This document shows, in pieces, positions 46,101 through 59,230 of a stretch of DNA of 64,000 bases (positions are counted from its first letter, which is position 1; each line of letters opens with the position of its first letter). The DNA comes from Brachyhypopomus gauderio (Eukaryota > Chordata > Actinopteri > Gymnotiformes > Hypopomidae): contig NW_027506903.1 in assembly GCF_052324685.1 (NCBI RefSeq), positions 510,897 to 574,896 of the forward strand, written 5' to 3'. The position numbers and the translations under genes are program-made. Below the pieces are notes generated by a model. That model searched no databases. It was not told the origin of the DNA and worked only from the letters and a program-made list of their open reading frames with translations.

Positions 46101-49100
46101 CACGTAATTGCTTTGTGACTGTGTAGTTCGTTTCTGGGAATCCTGTAACACGTCACGGGACGCTTCAGCGCAACAGAAAGTCCATCAAAACACAATGAAA
46201 GCAACGCGTCGAAGTCTCGGTATTAGCCCGCAAAACGTTGGGTGCATTTTATTCGATAATATGAATTGTCCCTACCATATGCCTGTGCACGGCACCACAC
46301 AACTTTACTACTTGATAATCCATAGTTCGTTCTAAATAATATCAGCACAGTGGAACAGTGATTTTGTTGATAAAACTAAACAGATTACATATTTAATATT
46401 GTAAACTTCGTGTCTTAAAGAATGCAGTATTCACACTTCCCGTGTAAATAGTTTTCAACAAGGTTTGTGACCTGAGTAGCTACTACATTTTAAATATGTC
46501 AAAAATATGATTTTAACAGCCGGACCTCTCACTGTATTCCAAGCCATGTTTACCGTGTTGGATATAACGGTGATCTGTATTCTTTCATTTCAATAGAAGC
46601 GGTGAAGCACGTAGAATCCGATTCGATCACCATTCCAGGAATGTGAGAGAGGAAACAGGACCTCGGTGGACTTTTAAAATTCAAACAAAATGTAAAAAAA
46701 AAAGGAAATATATTTTTGTAAGACGACAGTTATTCAAAATGCCACATCTATTAAAGCAGGCTATTCATGTGTTTTACTTAACGTCTATTACAGCAGTAAA
46801 TTGGACTATAATTAGGTCCATAATTCCATTGTTTCGCCAATAAACTAAAAGGTACATGCATGGGATCGGGCTAAAGAGAGACGTTTGGGTTAGTTTAATG
46901 ATCCCCGTGAGTCTAAAATCAAAAGCCCTGCCATTTGCCTGTAGATTTTTACGAAAAAAAAAACCATCATATTGTCTACCAGTATAACATTTCATTGATG
47001 TGCATTGCTAGCAATCGTTAAACTACTATTTATTTATCGCCAGACGTCGAAATGCTAATAATAATAATAATAATAATTAATAAAAATAATAATGGAGTGC
47101 ATTATTTTTTTATTTAAGATATGTTGTCATTCTAGAGATGTCATAATTCTCATGCCCTATTCTTAGACTCTGTTCTGTGGAGAAAAAACGTCAACAAAGT
47201 CTGTTGCTTTCAAGAGCTTCACAATTAATACATTCTAAAACACAAAACTATAATGGTATCGAAAACGTTGTGGAGCTAATTCTGTACCCCTGACGCCATG
47301 CTGAAATAAGACGTACACGCTATAGATGGAGAAGTAGAAAGACAGTCAGACATTTATGTTTAAAGGGTCGCTGCTCAATGCGCATGTGCACACAACATGT
47401 ATTTTACTCTTATAAACGAGTTGTAATTGTCCAATGTTTGTTAGCAGATGGTCTGACCTTTAACCTTCAGTTTCACAATAAGCTCAACAGAACTGCTTTG
47501 TGGTGCGTACGAGGTCACTGGAAAAATGTTAAATCGGTCCAACAATTAATTGTTAAGACGAATTTCAGGAAAATGTGAAGAAAAATTATACATTTGTAAC
47601 ATATTGTTCTGCGCACGCGTATTCAGCAGCCTGTATGCCTACACTACGTTGTAAGTCTACGTTTGATACACATTATTTAAATAGCTGTTCGTTTAACTGT
47701 AATTTACTGTGATGGTGAACGAAACGAAAGTCCGACGATTTTCACATTTGCATTTTCCGCCATAGTTCATCGACAACATTTCCAGCTTCCTTGTTTTTGT
47801 TTAAACTTTTAAATCGATTTTAACTTCGAGCACGACACACCACACCAGTGAGTCACAGATCGTCCTCTCGTAAAACACCACAGCAAGTGCCTGAATTCTT
47901 TGGTATTCTCAGAAAACTACAGACTATATAGACGCTTTGTTCAATAAAAATAAAATATGGGCATGTGACATCACTTTGGCATTTAGCAAACCTGAACTCA
48001 TTTCAAAATACTCTGTAGTATTTTAATTGGGATAATATTCATAAATCATACAGGCTAAAGTATAAACATATTTTGTTTAGATCCTTTTAATAACATTGAT
48101 ATAGTATACTGTAAAAATATTTTAAAGAGTAACCCCATGGGTTTTATCTTGCTTCAAACACAGATCAGCTTACTTCGGACTATAATGTTCACAGTCAGGT
48201 TAATATATTATTATATTGTTGTCTGTGTATTGTGCAACCGTTTGGTTTAAGGCCTTGCTACTGTAATTTCCCAAACCATATGGACATGATTCTCTCTTAA
48301 ACAATCATTGAATAATACACCATGTAAGCGTATTAGGTAAAAGCTTATTAGGTAAAGCTTTAGGAAAAAAAGTTAATTTGTTATTTTTAACGTTTGCGCT
48401 GTTTTGATTATCTTGCATTTTGACCTTAAATCTAAAAAATAATGTTAAGAGATAATCAAACAAATTTGTGTAATCAGTTTGCATTTTGTTTTGACAGTAA
48501 CACACAAGTGTTAACAATTATATGTAGTAACTTTAGTAAATTATATGTAACTTTAGATAATTAAACCATGTTGTTGTTGTTTTTTTTATTTTGATCTAGG
48601 TTAGGGTTTCCCAAAAGCATGTTAACAAAGACCATCTTTAAGTGGTAGAGCAACATACTGAAATCTCTTTCTCTCTTATTTACGACCTTTTATTAAACGG
48701 GGCCCTAATTGTTTATGCTAATTTACATTTTATTTAACAGATAATAAAAAGTTAAACAGAATATTAAAAATCCCTTATTTTAATGTGCCATATTATAAAT
48801 TCTATTGATGGGATAGGCCTCACAGCTGTTGGTTCATATATATTTTTTTCTATTAACAAATAATAACAAACAGGTTAGATCATTAATAATCACCATAGAT
48901 GTCTCAATACCCGATTTTGGTTCAAAATTACTCATAACATAATTTGCATTATTGCTAGAAGAACATTAATGTTTTATACGCTGTTTTTTTTTATTTTGAA
49001 ATTGCTGTTATTATATTTTATGTTCTTTATTATCAAACCTACATTGGCCTACTTGCTAACAATCAGGAGATAAACTAACCCAGAGTAGTGGTCTTCAAAA

Positions 49101-49624
49101 ATAATAGGCCTATTTAATGAAAGTCTTTTATTTAAAATAAGTGCTGGTTTAACATGGTCCCAACAATTTCAAAAGAGTATCAAAACAGAAAAAGGAACGA
49201 AAAGGTCTCGTGATTTACCATTTCTAAAAACAAAGATATTTTAACAATCTATAGAGCTATTGCATCGGTATGCTAAGAGTCTGATCTATACTGGGGCGAA
49301 CATCAGACGCGACTACTTTAGGCTTCACAGGATTCATAACAGGACTTGCTGAAGTTCTGAAGTCCGAGCACTTTTTGGACAAATGTAGGTAGTATAGGCT
49401 ACAACTTGATATATCAGATTTCCCACTTAGGTTTGCAATGTGCGCTCTGTGGAAAACCAAAACAGATTATAGGCTGTCTGATATTTCACCCTCTTTGCAT
49501 TTCGTGTACTGGAGTGAAAGTGAAATGTAAAAACCACCTTCCGGGCGGCCTAAAACGTTCAAACGAATCAACATCAGATCCCATTTGGGTCTCCTGCGTC
49601 TCGCGGACATCGATCGTGTTCGAC

Positions 49625-50509
49625 TTAAATGTCAATCCGGGAGTGCAACGTTGAATGTTTGGCCTCGTGGTCCCAGTAAGAATACAGCTCGCTCGGTTGA
49701 CGCGCACAGGCGAACTGAAGGCCCGCCGCGTTGTTGGTGGGTACCGGAGATGGCGCGGCCGAGGCCCCGCTCAGCTGCTGCGGCTGGTGCTGATGATGGC
49801 TCATGCCGTTATACGAGTTCATCATGTTCGGCAGGCCCATGGCCTGCATCCGGGAGTACGGGTTGTAGGTCGGAGCCGATAGCCCTTTTACGTTGATGGG
49901 ACTAACGTTACCGCTTCCCATTTGACACGACGCGTAAGACATTGGTGGCGGAGGCTGGCTGAGGGGCCAGGTGTTGTTCATGAAGCCGGGCTGGATGTAC
50001 TTGGGAGGGGATAAGTAGCCGTATCCATCCCCGAAGAGAGATTTTCCCGGCTGAAAGGGAGCCGTGGGCGGTCTGAACGGCCGTTTCATCCGTCGCCTGC
50101 GTCTGTAATTTCCTTTCTCGAACATGTCCTCGCAAGCAGGGTCCAGGGTCCAATAATTCCCCTTCCTCTCGCCGCCGCCTTCTCGCGGAACTTTGATGAA
50201 GCACTCATTCAAACTCAGGTTGTGGCGTATGCTGTTTTGCCAGCCCTTCTTATTCTTCTCGTAAAAAGGAAACTTGTTAATGATGTACTGGTAGATGCCA
50301 GATAAAGTCAACCTCTTCTCCGAGCTCTCCCGTATTGCCATGGCAATCAGGGCAACGTAAGAGTACGGCGGTTTCTGAGACGGGTCCGACTTTTCCGGGC
50401 TCTGCTCCTGTACCGGCTCGTCTTTGACAAACTCCTCTGTCTTGACCGCGTTGGTGTCATGGGCCATCAAAGTTATTGCTTCATCCACTAAGCTATGGTA
50501 AGATGCCAT
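49625..50509 (-). CDS. foxl2: Forkhead transcription factor FoxL2, intronless, 294 aa
   Basis: FoxL2 is a nuclear regulator of ovarian differentiation and craniofacial/eyelid and pituitary development. Forkhead domain at residues about 45-140 ([60 protein letters not shown]), then the basic nuclear-localisation run [14 protein letters not shown]-terminal FoxL2 signatures include [27 protein letters not shown], and the end [18 protein letters not shown]. The poly-Ala tract of mammals is absent, as usual in fish; a short HHQHQPQQ run is present. Start taken at the ATG at 50509 (MASYHSL); the frame stays open upstream but without homology. The N-terminus (about 44 residues) is divergent and the usual MMHC before SYW is missing, hinting at the less common fish duplicate (foxl2b). 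That assignment is a guess. Confidence 0.97.
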   Translation of the reverse strand: MASYHSLVDEAITLMAHDTNAVKTEEFVKDEPVQEQSPEKSDPSQKPPYSYVALIAMAIRESSEKRLTLSGIYQYIINKFPFYEKNKKGWQNSIRHNLSLNECFIKVPREGGGERKGNYWTLDPACEDMFEKGNYRRRRRMKRPFRPPTAPFQPGKSLFGDGYGYLSPPKYIQPGFMNNTWPLSQPPPPMSYASCQMGSGNVSPINVKGLSAPTYNPYSRMQAMGLPNMMNSYNGMSHHQHQPQQLSGASAAPSPVPTNNAAGLQFACARQPSELYSYWDHEAKHSTLHSRIDI

Positions 50510-52023
50510 CACTCCTAAAACATAACAAAAACAAACCATAACATCAGGAAAAAGGGGGCAAAGCACAGCCAGCCTACTTTTAAGACTTATACTTGCAACA
50601 ATAAAGATAAACAACATGGCACGAGAGCCCACCAGCATACCTGATATTTAGGAATTTTGTCTTCTTTTTGCATGCCTTTTAACAGCTTTTACTGAAGTCC
50701 CATGAAAGTATAACTGCGTATCCTCGGTGTTGTCGTTTTGCTGGGACCCTCTTTTCCTTCTCGTATGGCGTTGTTTCTCTCGCGATTGTCTCCCACAACT
50801 CTGTATCCACCAAAAGCACAAAACGCACCGCCGTCTGTCCCCACTGCTCCTTCCCTCTGAAAGCCCAAACGGTTCGTCTCGTGTCTCGCGTGTCCTATTC
50901 GCCCCGAGTACAACACGCTGTGATGATGCCGTGTTCCGCTTTCGTCACTTTCTCTCATCCACTGGCAGTCTGGACGCTCTTCATCCAAAGCGTTTTTAAC
51001 CAAGAGTTTCCGTTTTTTAAACGTCAGATTTGGCAATATTCAAGTATATGCAAATAGGACGTGTGAACAGACTACATCGAGGACAGAAAATTCATTCAAC
51101 TGTTCAATTATATAATTACTTACATTTTAGACCATATCTACGATTTCTTTAATATTAAAATGTAATTATTGAAATAGCCCAACTATCTTACTTTACCCTT
51201 CCAAAAATACATATTTTGCGTGTGTGTGTGTGTGTGTGTCTGTGTAAGCGAGAGAGAGTTTGAGCTTTGGTTATTCTCACACTAACCATCTTATTTAGTT
51301 GCTTTATTTGTGTACCAGCCGTATTTTTTAAAGATTAACCGCCAGTTATGTATGACAGCAAAGCGTGTTGTGAATGAGAGGCGGACTATTCCTGTGGCCA
51401 CCCATGCAGGTAGCAGGTTTTCACCAACAGACAACTCTGACTACTGTCTGAGCTGACGCAGGTGTAGCAGCATTGTGCCGTGTGTCAACACCTTTCCTGG
51501 ACGTGCTACTCTGCTGCTAAAGATTCGGTCAATCCACCCCACTGCCTACCCCCTTCGACATGTGAATTATTTTTTTACATTTTATAATAATAATAACAAC
51601 AATGTTAATAATAATAATTAGTAATAGTAGTACTATTGTTGTTAGATGATTTAGATTGAATTTTAAACCGTTAAATTCCAACTAAAATGAAATGTGTTAT
51701 ATTTCCTCAGTAGGCTAATCTGTAAAGGTGATCTGCTGTCTTAATTTGTATGAGATAATAAAATTATTCATGTTCTTTACCATATGAAGCGCAGGTATCC
51801 GAAATAATCGTTAAAAGGATGACTGAATGCAATTAAGCACTATGACGAGCGTGCAGAATATCCAGAATATAGGAGACACTTGGAAGAAGACCGTTAGAGA
51901 TTGCAAGATGACACACAGATGAATCTAGGCAGCAAAATGTGACAGGTTTAGGAGGATTTAAAAGGCTTTTCAAGCTTCCTGCCTCGCGCTTTGAAATGAG
52001 GATGTTTACGGTTCAGAGTGCAA

Positions 52024-52101
52024 GAATGCGGCGGGATATGAGCGGTCCAGGACACAAGGACCGAATGCGGAGGGATATGAGCGGTCCAGGACACAAGGAC
52101 C
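52024..52101 (+). repeat. 39-bp tandem duplication containing an inverted repeat
   Basis: Two copies start at aatgcggcgg (52024) and aatgcggagg (52063). Each contains cggtcc, a 9-nt spacer, ggaccg. Confidence 0.85.
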
Positions 52102-54091
52102 GAGATCTGCTTCATTTTATTTAGCCACGATTTGACCAAAGCGCACCGTTCGGTCCATTAGGACTTTCTTTTTCAGAAAGATGCATGTTGAGAAAATTGA
52201 AATACTTGAACAGCCTCGTGTTACTGGACCATGAAATATGACGAAATTGGTCATATCTTTTTAATTATTAAATTTGATTATGCCCAAATAATTGCTATAG
52301 ATTATGCTGCGGTTATAATAGACTGTGTATGGGTTAAAAAGGTATGGTGTTAGTAATAAACGGAGTTGAGAGCGTCAACACTGCGTTAACTAGGTGTTAA
52401 GCCTCGATGTCTTTGCTGAGCTACACGAGTGAAGAATCAACACCTAAGTTGTACTCATGAAAGACACACGCAATTCTCAACCAAAGCCTTAAAATTCGAC
52501 TTTTACATTTGTTGCGGCTGAAAATTCCCAGCGCTAATGAACAGGCGGGGCCTTCCTTACTTTGTAAAGCCCAGGATTGACCTCTGCCTTAAATTACAAA
52601 GCGCGTTACAAAGCTTGAGGAGCAGCTCCACTCTTCCTGACGGTGCTCGGCGTTTCTGTTTTGAGAGTACAGGCCATGTTTACCTTTCTTATCACCCACA
52701 GGAAACTTATGGGAAGCTTTAAGACATTCTTCCAACAACTTGCCTGTCAGATTATTATAATGCATTGCACCATGTAAGATATATCCATAAATCCTAAACA
52801 TGTATTACGTGGGACTGATAATTAGCCTGCTTCGTTTATTTGTTTAATATTCCAAAACGCCCCAGAGAGATAACGGAATGTTTTTTATTTTATTTCCCTT
52901 GGATATATTTAAAACAAATGCATTTGTTTCTGTGAGGAGGCAGCCACGAAATAAGAGCTGTCAGATATAGTCAAGTCTTTCCCTTCTTTTGACGGATTTG
53001 GTAATTGCTTTCTGGTGTTACTACACTGACAGTTTTATTACTTTGTCCCGGAAACACACATCACTGCAACAAAACTCGCCACATTGGAACCAAGCAGAGA
53101 GGGAGAGAGAGAGAGAGAAAACATACGGCGACATGCGTAGCATGAAGACAGCTTAGGCAGTAAAAACGGAGGGCTAACTTTGACAAATTCAAACGGACTC
53201 TGATATAGCGCGAGCTCTGGGGTCTGATGCTTATCTGCCGCGCGCAGCCGTGGGGAATTAAGCCGCACAAACGTGCCTTTGATCGGCTGTGCTGCAGCTC
53301 TGGAGGAAGTGTTCTCACGGCGCTATTTCTGGGCCTTCAGTTCTTTTGTTTCGGCAGAGGAGCAGGTGAAGGTGAGGAGGATCATTGCTTTGATCAAGAC
53401 CAGGACCACTGTAAACAAGTCATAACACAGTTTAGCACAGGCTTCTCTGGTCCATCCTCTTCTAAGCTTAATGACAACAGTCCTGACACCGTGGCGGTTT
53501 TGCACAGCATGAAAATGATATTGGCCTTTTGAGGATTTTGAATTTTGTATCTTGCATAATTAAGATTGCAAGCATCTCAAAGGACAAATTCTCCTTTGTC
53601 TTCTTGTTTATTGCATTTTGTTTTTTGAGAAGTGAAGTAATTTCATATATTAACGATTTACGATTGCACCGAAAGCTTTTGCTAATCTGAAAATAATCCC
53701 AGTAGTGTAAATCTTTTGAGAAATAAACTTTTCCTTAGGGTAGCACACATTTGGAGAAAGAAGCTGCCACACCGTCTCTGGAATTAACCTACTCGCGCTG
53801 TCATGTTGTCACGTGTCAGCGTTTCATTTTAACTTAAGTGAAAATAAGATGACATTCTCAGTAATTGATAACCATTGGGTTATTGAAATAAGAAACCCAA
53901 TCTTTGCCATCACTCAGTGTGTCACTCAATAGTGGCATGATGTTCTGATGTCTCTCACACACACACAGTGGTGACAACCATGGTCTGGGTCATTTTACTA
54001 GCACGCCTTCACACCCAGTCAAGACCAACAGGTGTGAGGCCCTCATACCTCTAACCTGTAACCGTGGACGCTTTCACGCTTGAAAGACATT

Positions 54092-54093
<2 letters not shown>

Positions 54094-54127
<34 letters not shown>
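54094..54127 (+). repeat. (TG)n microsatellite followed by poly-G
   Basis: About 17 TG units, then eight or nine G. Confidence 0.9.
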
Positions 54128-54130
<3 letters not shown>

Positions 54131-55029
54131 GGGGGTTCTTGTGTGCCTCCATTCCTCTGGTTTTGTCTTTTGTCTCCAGAGTTGGGGCCTCGGTCAGATC
54201 AACCAGCAGACTGAGCCGCCACTCTTGTGCTGAACCTGAATTAGGTGGTTGGGCTTGTCCCATATCATCAAATTCTTCGGTTTTATCTCATAAATCTGAA
54301 TATTATCTCCACTGATTCAGAACATGAACTGTGAGGACCGTGTCAGAGTGCACATTGAATATGAAGCTAATCTGCTGGAATATTCTATCTGATATAATCT
54401 AGAATATTAAAGGGAAATTCAACAAAAATTCTTACTCAATAATTCTTCCATTTTCTGAGAATGAGTGTTCAAAAGTGTTTCTTTAGGCAGTGATGCCTAA
54501 TAATGATAAGATAATGTAAAAAAAAAAAGACTTCTAATCAAAAATCTTATTTTTGTCTTAAACAGCTCTCAGATAAATAACTACCATGCCAAACACTTTC
54601 ACCCTTTTAGCATTATTGTATGTATTTTAATCTCACAATGAAATACAGACCTTGATGACTGTAAAGCATTATTCACTGGAAAGAAGAGGGTGATGAGGGA
54701 CACACCGTTAGTTCCTGTAATTTTTTCTCAAAATTAAATACAGAGTAGTTTCAAAATATGAATTCACAAGTTTTTGATATAATAGCATATGGCTTCAGTG
54801 TTTTGCATCTCGACATGTGTTTTGCATCTAAACCTGTATTTGAAATTGAATAAAGGTGAGTGTAATATGTTCGTCTTGCAGTTCTCTTTAGGCACAAAAT
54901 TGCGGTTTCTGTGTTACACAGCTGAGGAACGTCTCGGTCTGGAACCCAGGAATAGGTAGGAGAATAATATGAAAATGAATCTTTCTTGGTGAAGGTCTTC
55001 TCTAAACAACTTCTCAAAAGACTTTCTCA

Positions 55030-55292
55030 AAAGACTCCATTTTTGTAGAGTTCTCTGTTCTGGTGTCAGCCAAAGGAATATTGGTCCACCGTTGAATCTG
55101 GGTTCCTCTCAAGGTTTCTTCCTCATGCTCAAAGGAGTTTTTGCTTGCCACTGTCACATTTGGCTTGTTCAGTAGGAGCTTAGACTCAGACATCTGAAAA
55201 GCTGCTTTGTGACAACAGCTGTTGTAAAAATATTGATGAGCTCTAAATAAATTCGACTTTGACTTTGACTGTTCATTTGTCAGACTGAAGTG
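55030..55292 (+). mobile_element. Dispersed teleost repeat, LINE/SINE 3' end type
   Basis: Contains the widely repeated fish module gggttcctctcaaggtttct, tttgcttgccactgtcac, then gctgctttgtgacaacagct and a terminal tttgac tandem (55255-55270). Resembles L2-clade LINE-mobilised 3' ends. Confidence 0.65.
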
Positions 55293-56694
55293 CGTTGACT
55301 GTTCATTTGTCAGGAACTGTGACATCAGCCTTGAGATGAACCCACTCAGTTTGGTTCAGGAGGGCTGATCCCCCAAGCCTACCAGGTGAAATAAAACCCG
55401 ACAGGTTGTGTCTGGAAGGGTATCCGACGCGGGCGTCCCCGTGTGCGGCTAGGCTGCGGCCGACGGAGGCGGCTGCTTACGATTGGACGTCCTGTTTACG
55501 TTGAACCTCAGCGCTGTCTTCCTGAGGGAGGCCATGCCGTACAGCGCGCAAGCGTTCTCGCTCTCTTTCGTGCGCTCACTTATCCAAACACACGCTTGTT
55601 TTTCCTTCACGCGGACCAGGGGCCCGCGGGGCGAGAACACGGCTCCACACACGGCCGATCGTCGAGGCCTGATAGCGCGTCTCGCGTTAGTGTCATCGTC
55701 GACACGTGGGTAAACAACGAGAGAGAGGCGGAAGCTGAGTGGGCGTGGCTGTCTTTGTGCGGGGGGGGGGGGGAGGGGGGTTTGTCTGCGCCGGGGCATG
55801 CTCGCGGAGGGACAGAGGATGCCTGGTGGCATGCGGGTCACCCCCCATCGGGGGTACTGGAGGGTCATCTCGCCGCTGGATCTTTCTTCTCGGGGGCAGG
55901 CTGCGGCCCCCGACCGGGCCGCTCCGGCTGCAGTTCTAAGCAGAGGAAGGAGCAGGGGCGACCCCGGAGAGAGGGACCCCAGCGGCCCCGGCCCTGGCCA
56001 ATGTGTTCTCAATCATAGGAAACACAAACAACAAAAAAAGGGCCTGATTTAAGAAAGGTTACAGAGCTCTCCAGAGAACCACCCCCCCCATCCCCCCCTG
56101 CCACAAACTCCCTCCTGATCCTCCGCTTACGCCACCCACAACCCGGCACTCGTCTCCCGGAGAGGGGGAGGAAGAGAAAGAAAAGAAGGAAAGGAGAGGT
56201 AAGGAAAACAAACACCTTCCTTGTTAACAAGACACAGGAGCATCAGGTTCCTGTCCCCCTGTCTGTCTCCACCTTACTTCATCCTCTTCTTCTGTCTCTC
56301 TGTCTCCGTTTGTGTATGTATGTGTCTATGAGAGTGGGACAGAGCTTTGCCCCCCCCCGTGAGGCAAAACAAACAAATATCGAGATTAAGGAGGTGCCAC
56401 CTCTAATAAAGAACATCTGAGGAGAGAAAGGGAAAGCAATTACAGTCAGGTAATGGCGAACGCCCAACAGACACTCTCAGCAGCTGGATGACTGGGTCCT
56501 AAAACAGGCGGCACGGGTTCTGGTGGGCTGTGGGTTTGTTACACTCTTTAAAACGGACCTGCAAGGGGTTTGTATGAGGTTTTGGGTTTGGGATGGAATC
56601 ACTTCTATCCCTCTAATTGTTCCTTGGGGTTCTTAGTGGTCTGAAGCAGCATGTCAGCATAGCAAGGACAATACTAAGATGTCATGAATTTTGG

Positions 56695-56800
56695 AAGCCG
56701 TGACAGCCAAATGGGAAGCAGTGCGTTGGAGAGCTACCATCTGGCAACAACCAGAACGTTGTGGGTTTAAATCCCTTCTCACTACAGTCGAGAGGAAGAG
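56695..56800 (+). mobile_element. Possible tRNA-derived SINE head
   Basis: A-box-like agtgcgttggagagctacc, and about 40 bp on a B-box-like gtgggtttaaatccc. The tail was not identified. Confidence 0.35.
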
Positions 56801-57400
56801 AACACCTGAGAGCCGAAGCTTCACTTTCCGTCTGTTGCTAAACGAGTCACGTCGTCCGTTTGCGATACAGATATGGCCTGAACTCTCTAAAGGCAGTTTA
56901 TCGAACTATTTTAGAGTGACTGTCATGGTTCCCTATGAAAGGGTCTCCCTGCAGTCACAATACGAAGAACACCGTGGAAGGGTCTATGCCAGACATGTTT
57001 GATAAATGCTTATGTAATAAACTGTCCTTGTGATTTGGTAAAATTCTTAAGAGTGAACTCTATGTTCATTCCCCAAGAAAGACAGAAAACTTTTTTTGCC
57101 ATATTTGTACCCTGACATAATAAAATAGCTAAAAGTGCTTTCACTACTAAGACCAGTGTGGCTGTCTGATTGGTCAGCAATAGAGGACTGGAGTGTTGTG
57201 TTAGACAATAAAGCTCAGGATGAGCAGCTGGGCCTCAAGGCAGATAAAAACAGAACAGATCCCAGCAGGACATAATCGCAGCGCCTCTCCCTGGGGATTA
57301 CAGCACGCAAACCACTGCAATTGGAGCCCTAGTGGAATCCAGAGCTAAACACTGCCTGTCCTCATGGTATCTGCTGCGAGACTCATGTGACTCGTTCGTG

Positions 57401-57420
57401 TGTGTGTGTGTGTGTGTGTG
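57401..57420 (+). repeat. (GT)n microsatellite
   Basis: About 10 GT units. Confidence 0.85.
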
Positions 57421-58649
57421 GGACAGTGGATGTACAGGAACATTAGGGAGCTGTTGAGAATGGGAGCACCTCAGCGAAAGAGGGAGAAGTCATCCGTGTC
57501 TCGCCCCGTTGAGGGCGATCAGTCATTTTCACGCATCCTGCCACGACAGCTTTCTCATTCCGTGCTCAGGCGTGAAGCCCGTGGCAGACAAACCCGGGGA
57601 ACGCCGGTGTCTCACCGCGGCCCGCGTGAGCGACCCCCTCCATGTTTTGTCTCGTCTAACTGATAAAATGAGATTAGAGTAAGGGGGCTCGTCTCCACCC
57701 TTTCGCCCGCACCTCTTTTGTGCGAGAACCAATCACGGTGGCCCACAGCACGCTGGGCGCGGCCTGGACGCCCAGCCGGGCTTGAGTGGCAACCCGACGG
57801 CTCCCTCGCCTTCACCGGGATGGAGTTCATCGGTTCAGGTTAAAGACGTTCCTTCATCCGCTCTGGTGAAGGAACCCACATGGACGCTGCCTCACATGTG
57901 GAACAAAACCTTTTCTCTACAGCATGCCAGCGTGCTCTCTATGGTCGAACACTGCAGGGCTGCAGGCTGGGTCCACAGTGAGTGACGTAGAGGCTTCTAG
58001 TAGGTGCGATTGGCAGTGTGAAATGCCATCTTCTGCACGGTGCCTGCGATAGCTCATGCTCCAGACATAACACGGTGCTCTTTGTTTAGAATTTCTATTC
58101 TTTTATCAGCCACCTAAGAATAGAGCCGTTCCTATAGAATGGTGCCACACATAACAGCGACACAGAAAACCACCAGTCCTTGTTGCAATAAGTTGCTGAA
58201 AAATAGCTGTTTTCTATTATGGGCAATGCCAAGTCGCAAGGGTTTATTTAGAAGTAGCGTGGGCAGTATACCACACATAGCCTAAACATAAACAGGAAAG
58301 TAAAGACAAACAGGAAAACATAAACAGGAAAGTAGGTAAGCAGATTTACTAGCAAGTTCCACTGAGGCAGGTGTCACAGAATGTTTACTACAACCTCAAA
58401 ATGTTTTTCTGTCATGACACTGACGTACACAGTTGGCAACAAAAAGCACAGGACAGGTAAGGACAGCTCATAGCACTGGACCAGTTACCCACATAAAACC
58501 ATCATAGCTGTGAATAGACATTAGTTAACCACATTACAATGTCGTTAGTATGTCAGATTATTAAAAACACAGGAAAATGTACTGATAAAAATAGCCTAAG
58601 TGGAATAGGATACAGTGTCTTTAATGAAGCTCTCAGCACTGGGTCTGTT

Positions 58650-59046
58650 GGATTGGTAGCATTTTCGATGTTCTGGTGTCCACTCTGTAGGTACTGAATC
58701 AGACGGTTTGCTGTTCTGGGGTCTGTTCTATAGGTACTGAACCGTAGGGTTTGATGTTCTGGTGTCTGTTCTATGGATACTGAATCAGAGGGTTTGATGT
58801 TCTGGTGTCTGTTCTATAGGTACTGAACCGTAGGGTTTGATGTTCTGGTGTCTGTTCTATGGATACTGAATCAGAGGGTTTGATGTTCTGGTGTCTGTTC
58901 TATGGGTACTGAATCAGAGGGTTTGATGTTCTGGTGTCTGTTCTATGGGTACTGAATCGGAGGGTTTGATGTTATGGGGTCTGTTCTATAGGTACTGAAT
59001 CAGAGGGTTTGATGTTCTGGTGTCTGTTCTATGGGTACTGAATCAG
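58650..59046 (+). repeat. 43-bp minisatellite, about 9 copies
   Basis: The unit starts ggtactgaatcagagggttt and contains gatgttctggtgtctgttct. Starts at 58861, 58904 and 58947 give 43 bp. Variants cagaggg and ccgtaggg alternate at 58740-58860. Confidence 0.95.
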
Positions 59047-59197
59047 AGCTGTGGTGGTTGCACTGGCTCATCTATCAGCAGGTAATATTCCACTACTGCA
59101 GAGACCTCGTTCCTCCCTCCCTATCGGACACTTAGACCTGCATCAGCTCACTGTGTTCTGCCTATATCTTGGTACAAAGTGTCACGCAGGCTCAGCG

Positions 59198-59229
<32 letters not shown>
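59198..59229 (+). repeat. (TG)n microsatellite
   Basis: About 16 TG units. Confidence 0.9.

Positions 59230-59230
<1 letters not shown>

Larger units (their letters stand above)
41740..49624. other. AT-rich intergenic DNA between kcnj10 and foxl2
   Basis: No exon recognised in 7.9 kb. Contents are the hAT-type element at 42150, a (GT)n tract at 43469-43511, a poly-C run near 44056-44071, a perfect hairpin at 45251, a (CCAT)n tract at 46045 and an (ATA)n tract near 47056-47085. The foxl2 3' UTR must occupy the right-hand end. Confidence 0.4.

Noticed and set aside
55443-56052. Overlapping long frames on both strands in GC-rich DNA
   Set aside because: No motif, no splice logic, and both strands are equally open, as expected from composition.
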